The position numbers and the translations under genes are program-made. Below are positions 57,762 to 64,000 of a DNA stretch of 64,000 bases, in pieces. The notes beneath the pieces are model-generated. The model made no database searches. It was not told where the DNA came from and saw only the letters and a list, made by a program, of their open reading frames with translations. The stretch is taken from assembly GCA_018907035.1 (NCBI GenBank), contig JACCIC010000219.1:62001-126000 (forward strand), read 5' to 3'. How positions within the stretch are numbered: position 1 is the stretch's first letter; the number at the start of each line of letters is the position of its first letter. The stretch comes from Sycobia sp. Sy_11. Its lineage: Eukaryota > Arthropoda > Insecta > Hymenoptera > Epichrysomallidae.

Positions 57762-59668
57762 AACCGTATTTCATAGAGAAATTAGATAGATACAAAACAT
57801 TTTATTTGTATACATTTTCTTGTACATTTTAAATAATTAATAAAAGAATACTTCAAAATATATAATTTTATAAATTTATAAATATAATATATTTATAAAT
57901 TTTTTAGCAAAATTTTTTGCTATATTGTAATTATAACTTTAGAGTATTATATAGAGATCGGTGGATTTTATTTGATGATGAAAAGATGTACGATAATCAT
58001 CATTAGCTAATAAAATTAGTTTCAATGTGTATATTGCTCAATAAAGATATAGCTTCACTATATTAGCATTTAGGAGAAAAAATATTGTTTGAAATAAATA
58101 TAATGTAATATAAAATAATGAAATTCGATATAGATTAGTCGTGCTATACTTTAATTAAGTAAATTATAATTTTATGTCGCTTGGAATACTCTCGAGAATG
58201 GACTTTAAAAATGTTAAGATTTGCTTTCTCTAATATGTGATAGTAGCGAACTCCATAAACATACACTGGCTTTATCTTCTAGATTTATTGAAGGCTCTGG
58301 AATAACTGGTGGAGTGGATCTCCTCTCTAAATATCTTAGTCAAATACACTCGATAAAATAACTTTCTGGATAGGTAGGATGATTTAAATTAAAGATAGTG
58401 TACAATATATTAATTATAAAGTAGTTCCGACGTCCTTGAACTCTTAGTTAGTCCAATTCATTTACATAGGTAATTATTCTTAAGACGATTATCATTTATG
58501 CATATATCTACAAAATATGAATTTCTTGTGTCAGTGGAAACTGTACAAGTCTGATCGTCATACTTCTGATTGTGGGGTTAAATCTTAAGTTTTAAGTTCT
58601 ATCCAGAGGTATGGATTACTAATGTTGATGAGTCTATTTTGATAGTAGAATAAACCTGTTGATCTTATACTTTCGAATACTTGATCTCTTGAAGTTCTGT
58701 AACAAAAAGATGCGATAAAGGAAATTAAATTTGGACAATACATAGGAAATAGATTTGTTAATTCATGGTAACTTCTTTAGATTTTGAAATACTACTTTTA
58801 TTAATTAGATTTATTAATCAAGGGATTGATCACATAAGGCCTTGATTTAAGTTCTTGTGTATGCATTCTAGTGCATTGTAATTCAAAATCTAATTCAGTT
58901 TGATTCATGTGTCAATGGAGAATCATTACATGAAATAAGAAATTTTAATAGTTCATCATCGTTTATATTTTTAACATCGTAATACGAAAAATTCCTGATC
59001 ATTGAAAGGAAACGGATAATTCCATAGTAATGAAATTAAATCATGACCGTCATTAAAGAGTCTTTAGATAAATCTTATTTCATTTCAGTAGATAAACTCT
59101 TAGCTCAGAGCGCTGATGTCACATGCCCTGGCATTAGCCTTCTCTAGCACTCCATACTTTTCTCTTTTAGAGGGAGAGAAAAGTATGTAGTTCTCTCACT
59201 CTTACAGCGTGGCGTTTTATAAATTACATTTTATTACGTCACACGGCCACTAGCGGCATGTTTAAGAGAGAGTGCGCTATATATTCTACACGCTGACAAA
59301 AGAGTTGCCTGTTAGACGGAGAGAAATGTGTATGTATAAATATGTAGATTTCTTTTTCCCTATATCGTCCGTTGCATTAGAGAGGAGGGGGAATAGGAGC
59401 CTTAGTTTTTAGCGTATTTGAGACTGTGCGACGTGGCTGCTATTCCTTCATTCTGTAGTATCCATGGGAGCTAGGCGAAGAGAAAACAATATACTTTTCC
59501 CTTTCTCTGTCTGTCAGGCTCCTCACCGTTTCCTATGTACTTGCTACGGTCGCATTGGTATCCCCATGCATAAACGTGTTTACGTAAATTCGAGGACTAT
59601 TTTGAAATCGTTTTCATTGCCATCTCCTGTAAGCAGGCAACTCAGTTGAAACTTATCTTTTCCAAAAC

Positions 59669-59670
<2 letters not shown>
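57762..59670. other. AT-rich sequence, no gene; hairpin at 59153-59187
   Basis: No frame is supported. CATACTTTTCTC (59153-59164) and GAGAAAAGTATG (59176-59187) form a perfect 12-bp inverted repeat in a GC-richer patch (59100-59650) whose nature is unclear. Confidence 0.4.

Positions 59671-59729
<59 letters not shown>
59671..59729. repeat. (TG)n microsatellite
   Basis: A 59-bp pure TG run. Confidence 0.98.
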
Positions 59730-59732
<3 letters not shown>

Positions 59733-60239
59733 GTACTATTGCTCGTTCACAATGCTTATTGTTGACGAGAAAAAGCTCAACTTTGTCTGTGCTTCAAATT
59801 AGTATTTTTTTTAACAGTTTTACATTGTGCAAAGCACATGTACCTTTGTATGCTGCATTATGATAGATGCATATTTACAGCCTATTCCTGCGGTTATGTT
59901 TTTTAACTTCCAGAATAATTGAATGGGGTAAATTTTCATAAAATATGTTGACAATTTGATTATAGCAAACTGTCTTGAATTCCATGGAAAATCATGATAA
60001 TTCATTTCAAGCTATTTATTTTGCGGTCTGATATGATCTGCAAGTCGTTTACAAGAAAATCTCTTTTTAAATAAAAAAACTATAGGTTTTGAATTGCCTT
60101 TGAATGATAAAATGGCAACCTCATTTAGTAGATATTCATTGTCACCCTGCTTGAAGTCTTGCAAATAAACGACATACTCCTTCATGACTGACAACTTCTG
60201 ACAAAATATTTTACTTATATATCATTTTATTTAAACTAC

Positions 60240-60562
60240 CTTAACTTCTTAACGTTGCAATTGATAGGATGATATTTTACAATACTATCCTACACAATTA
60301 AGCCGTAAGCTGATGTATTGGGTGGAAAATTATTCTTTGATTCAAATTCTAGGCGTACATCAACGGGTGCACTTTTGAGAGACTCGGTTTGCATCGATCA
60401 ATCTTTCTTGGCTTATGTAACAATCTACTTTGGCATATGCTCTCGGTTATCTGTTCTTTTTGAAAAAGGCTGAGACTCATTATTGTAGTAGATATTTTCA
60501 AAATTTACATACATATCATACAATATCGAATACTGATTTTTAGTAATATAAATATTTAAATT
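60240..60562 (-). pseudogene. Polinton-2 major capsid, C-terminal piece
   Basis: Minus-strand frames: NQYSILYDMYVNFENIYYNN, then (after stops) SLKSAPVDVRLEFESKNNFP and SAYGLIV. They correspond to the C-terminal third of the major capsid gene at 52759-54026. At least three stops are present. Confidence 0.85.
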
Positions 60563-60967
60563 TGTAACGTTCCTATCCCCCTCGGGATAGCCTACGCGGT
60601 ATCTTCCCAGGGTAGTTTTGAGAGGGGAGGAAGTTTTTCAAGATCGGACGGCGGTTTCAGGAAAATAATATTACACGAACACAGTATATAATTTTTTATA
60701 ACAAAAAATATAAATTTATTTATGAAAAATTATCCAGTTCCTCTATCTACAGGATTCTGCAACAAATCAATATAAACACAAAAAATAATTAATAATGGTA
60801 AACTATAGCTAGATCTATATATTTATTTGTATAAATTTTGCGCTATTTTCCGCAATGCCTCTAATATTCGGCGCTAGTTACTGCACGAATACCCGGTGTT
60901 ATTTTCCACGCGGGGATTTAATGAACCGAGACAGGTTGATTTGAAATGGAATAAAAAATAAGGAAAA

Positions 60968-61390
60968 CTTAACTCCGCTGGTCTTTTGAGGAGCGCCTCG
61001 CAACCAGGATCAAGAGTTAAGGGGAGAATTTCTAGTCAGGATAAGTAAACTGCTGGTCTTTTGAGGAGCGCCTCGCAACCAGGATCCAGAGTTAAGGGGA
61101 GAATTTCTAGTCAGGATAAGTAAACTGCTGGTCTTTTGAGGAGCGCCTCGCAACCAGGATCACGTTTACTTAAGGATAGGTAAAGTTATTAGCCGTCTGT
61201 CTTTTGAGGAGCGCCTCGCAACAGAGATCAAGCTAATAACTTCGGAGAAATAGGTAAATGTAAGGATAAGTAAACTGCTGGTCTTTTGAGGAGCGCCTCG
61301 CAACCAGGATCACGTTTACTTAGGAAAGGTAAATTATTAACCGTCTGTCTTTTGAGGAGCGCCTCGCAACAGAGATCAAGTTAATAATTT
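60968..61390 (+). repeat. Six tandem covarying stem-loops
   Basis: Invariant 20-nt cores CTTTTGAGGAGCGCCTCGCA occur at 60983, 61058, 61133, 61201, 61283 and 61349. Each is clamped by CTGGT/ACCAG (units 1, 2, 3, 5) or TCTGT/ACAGA (4, 6). A two-base left bulge (CG or TG) and right bulge GATCAA or GATCAC follow, then an outer helix: CTTAACTC/GAGTTAAG (1), AAGTAAAC/GTTTACTT (3, 5), AGTTATTAGC/GCTAATAACT (4), AAATTATTAAC/GTTAATAATTT (6). Unit 2 has mismatched arms, as if recombined. The apical GAGG/CCTC pair closes loop AGCG. Units 3+4 and 5+6 form a higher-order repeat of about 150 bp. Confidence 0.9.
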
Positions 61391-61474
61391 CGGAGAGGAT
61401 TTTTACAAGTCAGGATTAATTTGAGCTCTGGAAAGGCTTTAGATCCGGGAGGACTTCGTGTGAAACAACTTCGG

Positions 61475-61501
61475 GGCAGTTGGTTCACCGGGCGAACTGC
61501 C
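61475..61501 (+). repeat. LTR hairpin GGCAGTT/AACTGCC
   Basis: A 7-bp inverted repeat directly after the stem-loop array. A further one, CTATCCC/GGGATAG (60573-60590, loop CCTC), stands at the LTR start. Confidence 0.7.
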
Positions 61502-61933
61502 GATTTTGCCTTTTGCAGGCCCTTTTATAATAAAATAATCGGATAATTCCGTCGCCGCTCGTTTAATTTCGGACGAAGCGCCGAATTATAATAATTATAT
61601 TAACAATAATAATAATTATAATAATAACAATAATAATCAATAATAATTATAATACTCAATAATAATTATAACAATTATTATTTTATATTTCGTTATTATT
61701 TGCAGCCGGTGTGCTGCGCACAGTAATAATATACATGTACACAAGTTTAAATATTTATATACATATATTTATACATTATGCGTACATTAAATCATTTGTT
61801 TTAGTTAATTTAATTAAATACAGCGAGTGCATTCGTTTTCGGACACCCGTTGTATATGCTGGTATTTGCGTATTCGCTACATTCGTTGCGGCTCAGGCTG
61901 CTCAGTGAGAGCGTGTAGTAGTGTGCGTGCGGC

Positions 61934-62011
61934 ATGTATTAGAGGGGATAGCGGCCGCTGGTCTAATACATTGAACGCGCGCTCTCTTGCCGCGCGCAGT
62001 GTATCCCCTCT
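61934..62011 (+). repeat. Crossing inverted repeats (pseudoknot-like)
   Basis: ATGTATTAGA (61934-61943) pairs with TCTAATACAT (61962-61971). AGAGGGGATA (61941-61950) pairs with TATCCCCTCT (62002-62011). The order is a-b-a'-b', and the two left arms share three bases, so they form a pseudoknot or two alternative hairpins. Confidence 0.75.
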
Positions 62012-62095
62012 ACGGCATATGCTGTACTTAACTTAGTGGTAGAGAGAGAGACTAGATATCGCGTTCTCTCTCTACTTGTTCGAGTTTCGGCAGTT

Positions 62096-62125
62096 GCGAC
62101 GACTACCTTCTCCAGTAGTCGTCGC
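62096..62125 (+). repeat. Perfect 11-bp hairpin in LTR
   Basis: GCGACGACTAC, an 8-nt loop, then GTAGTCGTCGC. Just upstream GTAGAGAGAGA pairs with TCTCTCTCTAC (about 62038-62075). Confidence 0.85.
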
Positions 62126-62249
62126 GACTTTTGCCCGGTTTTCGGTGTTTATTCGGTGTATACGCGAGTCTTAATTTAATAATTATAGAAATAATATATT
62201 TAATATATTATTTCTAATGATATTCGATATTCTTTCTTGTGAAGTTTAT

Positions 62250-62299
62250 ACATCTAATTCCGTGTATGTATTGTAAAATACATCCACCAAATTAGATGT
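62250..62299 (+). repeat. Two-tier hairpin upstream of the polyadenylation signal
   Basis: The outer helix ACATCTAATT/AATTAGATGT encloses the inner helix ATGTATT/AATACAT with a GTAA loop. It ends 28 bp before AATAAA at 62327. Confidence 0.8.
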
Positions 62300-62383
62300 A
62301 ATACTATCTTAAATTTTAACGCGTATAATAAATCCTTTGTTCGAAGTAAATTTGCGGGGCCATGTTTTTGGCCGTCGCAAATT

Positions 62384-63010
62384 TTCGAACGAATAGTATT
62401 GAGAATTGAGAAGGAGTTTCACATTACTGATATCACAACGGTCAAAGCGACTGGAATTTGTGCTTTTATATTTGATTGAAGCCTCAGAAATACGAATCGT
62501 GGCTTTTCCAGTTGATCAGTTGCTTTTACTGTCCACACGTACTTGGATGTAGCGGAAATGAGTGGAGTAATGGAAAGTAACAGATGTACTTACAGCTCCC
62601 AAGTACGAAAATATAAAGATTGGATGATCTTTTTCCAACTGCCTTAGTATTCGAAGCTTGTATTCATCTGATACTATGACGTATGACATCAACCATTCGA
62701 TTTTTGTAATTTCTATTTTGAAATTTGCACGGAGTTGTGTTTTCTCAGTTGATCTCATTACTGTTTGCAGAACAGCGTTTAAATCGTTGCGTGATTTGAC
62801 AAGCATAAGTTCATTCTTTGCATTAATTATAATTTTACAGTAATCTTCAGCGAAACTGAAAATCATGTTGAGGCTCTTCTATATTGACCTACCCTACATT
62901 TTCGATTATTAAACTTTATTTTGGACTTAAAGAAAGCGAACCTATTTTAAGAATTGTAATTCCAATATTCATACACCTATCAATTTGTATTGCATAGAAT
63001 TCATATCGAA
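62384..63010 (-). pseudogene. Polinton-2 major capsid, N-terminal and middle piece
   Basis: From 62866 down: SFAEDYCKIIINAKNELMLV, FKIEITKIEWLMSYV and DHPIFIFSYLG, then shifted frames with RFDRCDISNVKLLLNSQYY up to the LTR border. Upstream (about 63000-62940) a frame reads LIEDIRYEFYAIQID, the capsid IRYEMNGVEID block. Several frameshifts; homologous to 52759-54026. Confidence 0.85.
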
Positions 63011-63300
63011 TATCCTCAATTAAGTTATCTATAGGCACCTGATGTAATACTACACTCTATTCTCAAGGAATTTATCTTTAAAATAGTCAGTGGTAAGTCG
63101 GAATTGTATAGAAAATCTGTTGGCAAAATCTACTGTTGAAAGCCCAAGGATGACTACACTCAAGAACACCACCAAGTGTCATATTATGAGGAAAAAGCTT
63201 TAATATTATACCTTTAGGAGTTAATCTCTCCTTCATATAATTTTTAACATCTTTAATTTCATACCTGCCGTTCGGTAGTCTAATTACTTCTTCATCCATT
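63010..63300 (-). pseudogene. Polinton-2 minor capsid (penton) fragment
   Basis: IRLPNGRYEIKDVKNYMKER matches the ITIPIGSYEIDDINQFL region of the intact penton gene, and RIECSITSGAY matches RVECNITAGAF. The middle and C-terminus are deleted, joining it to capsid sequence. Confidence 0.75.
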
Positions 63301-63309
63301 TTTCCAGCA

Positions 63310-63569
63310 GCTCCCCCTACCAATACTGCTCTTGGTCTCCCAACGGTAAATAGAGGTACAAAAAATGGTAAAATACCGCTAAGTTTTCGAGGAACTGGTA
63401 ATATCCTTGGAATTGACACATTACCTTTACCACATGCCTTTTGAACAGCCTCGAGAGCGCCCTTTAATGCAGGGCCAACTAATTTTTGAGAACTCGAACT
63501 TGAAATCATAGAATCTCCAGCAGATTTAATTTTTTTTTTCAATATTGATTTATTGTTTTTACTAGGCAA
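63310..63569 (-). pseudogene. Polinton-2 virion core (pX-like) fragment
   Basis: Minus-strand frame with KLVGPALKGALEAVQKACGK, NVSIPRILPVPRKLSGILPF and FVPLF, followed by GGAAGK. It corresponds to the VLIPRVIPLPSKIGGVSPF...AGGAAG part of the PLA2/core gene at 50692-51522. The PLA2 domain itself is not seen upstream. Confidence 0.75.
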
Positions 63570-63590
63570 CTTTTGTTGATTTTTTTTTGT

Positions 63591-64000
63591 TTATCCTTGT
63601 TATTATCCTTCACATTTGTCACAAGACCAGAGTATTGATAACCTGTCAAATACAGTTCAATACATAATTTACTAAGTATCTTATTAAATACTTCACTACC
63701 TTCTCACTTAGCAGTCAAATGCGCAATCTTCAAAACAAGACGATTGCGCGTATCAAATATGCCTGCTTCGCGAACGTAGGGCAACGGAGAGACGTAGGAA
63801 GAGAGAGCCGCAGCCGCGCGGCAGACAGCGTCGAAAAGATGTCCCGCGCCCCCCACGCCTACGAACTCGGGAGGCAGTAAATACATTCGTCGCCGCATTT
63901 TTAAATACCTCATCTTAGTAATATATTATGAGAATACGCAAATAATTAAACATATGCGAACGTCCTAAAGGACGTTAGAATTATTATAAAGATATAATTA
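63591..64000. other. No supported gene; GC-rich patch 63710-63900
   Basis: The patch has an open minus-strand frame with no recognisable motif. It may be the edge of another repeat. Confidence 0.35.

Larger units (their letters stand above)
60563..62379 (+). repeat. Solo LTR, 1.8 kb, rich in RNA-like hairpins
   Basis: Begins TGTAACGTTCC and ends GTCGCA. The 4-bp duplication AATT flanks it (60559-60562 and 62380-62383). The flanks rejoin the Polinton-2 capsid reading frame across one AATT copy, which confirms the borders. A polyadenylation signal AATAAA (62327-62332) lies about 50 bp from the right end, giving + orientation. No second LTR or internal region is in the window. Internal structures are listed separately. 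Confidence 0.85.
60240..63590 (-). mobile_element. Second Polinton remnant, interrupted by a solo LTR
   Basis: In minus-strand order from the right: PLA2/core C-terminal region (63569-63310), minor capsid piece (63300-63000), major capsid piece 1 (about 63000-62384), LTR insertion, major capsid piece 2 (60562-60240). The gene order core-penton-capsid is that of the Polinton at 37143, but a deletion fuses penton to capsid. The sequences are diverged from the first copy. No TIRs were found. Confidence 0.85.

Noticed and set aside
59464..59649. 61-codon frame in a GC-richer patch
   Set aside because: No motif, no splice context and no homology that I can recognise.
60968..61390. CRISPR-like array
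   Set aside because: Regular repeats are present, but the units contain paired arms that change together and the intervals are not unique spacers; the context is a eukaryotic LTR.

Overview
The window looks like one stretch of an AT-rich insect genome, most likely a hymenopteran of ant type. The reasons are one host gene of the insect kekkon (LRR-Ig) type with very long introns, and a dense, nested load of mariner, Penelope, Ty3/gypsy, copia and Polinton elements. I read no tRNA, rRNA or CRISPR array. The species assignment is inference; no sequence search was possible.

Host gene. Three phase-compatible coding exons on the + strand (3573-4977, 5114-5650, 31363-31775) encode a signal peptide, LRRs, one Ig domain, a transmembrane segment and a cytoplasmic tail. 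The 25.7-kb second intron is filled with transposons. The 3' end is not settled: candidate terminal exons lie at 54909, 55415 and 57621, beyond a further intron that would hold a whole Polinton.

Intron 2 (5651-31362). In order: a mariner with a single nonsense codon (6620-7908); a TTAA-flanked Kolobok/Mutator-type element (8702-10349); a decayed Ty3/gypsy element with an env-like region (about 11640-17400) split by an old mariner (13147-14503); gag debris; a second TTAA-flanked element (18808-19941); a mariner tail; Penelope-like (PLE) pieces with hammerhead-ribozyme-like motifs; and a copia-type element with both LTRs and a 5-bp target duplication (24385-30767) that carries gag-pro only.

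Region 31776-37142. A PLE made of two inverted ends (31925-32935), a gypsy RNase H scrap, a decayed mariner (35359-36623) and half of another mariner.

Polinton/Maverick (37143-54279). A complete 17.1-kb element with about 136-bp TIRs and a 6-bp TATTAA target duplication, inserted into the 5' UTR of an old mariner. It carries adintovirus-like replication genes (PolB, integrase with chromodomain, DEDD-like nuclease) and virion genes (packaging ATPase, PLA2/core protein, adenain-like protease, penton/minor capsid, major capsid, fibre-like and DUF8207-like proteins). Nearly all carry a nonsense codon or frameshift. A mariner with an intact 347-codon transposase gene is nested in its left third.

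Right end (54280-64000). Mostly AT-rich sequence, then a second, rearranged Polinton remnant (about 60240-63570, minus strand). Its major-capsid gene is split exactly by a 1.8-kb solo LTR (60563-62379, AATT target duplication). That LTR contains the most unusual structure here: six tandem stem-loops with an invariant 20-nt core and helices whose sequences change on both sides together, followed by other strong inverted repeats and one crossing (pseudoknot-like) pair.
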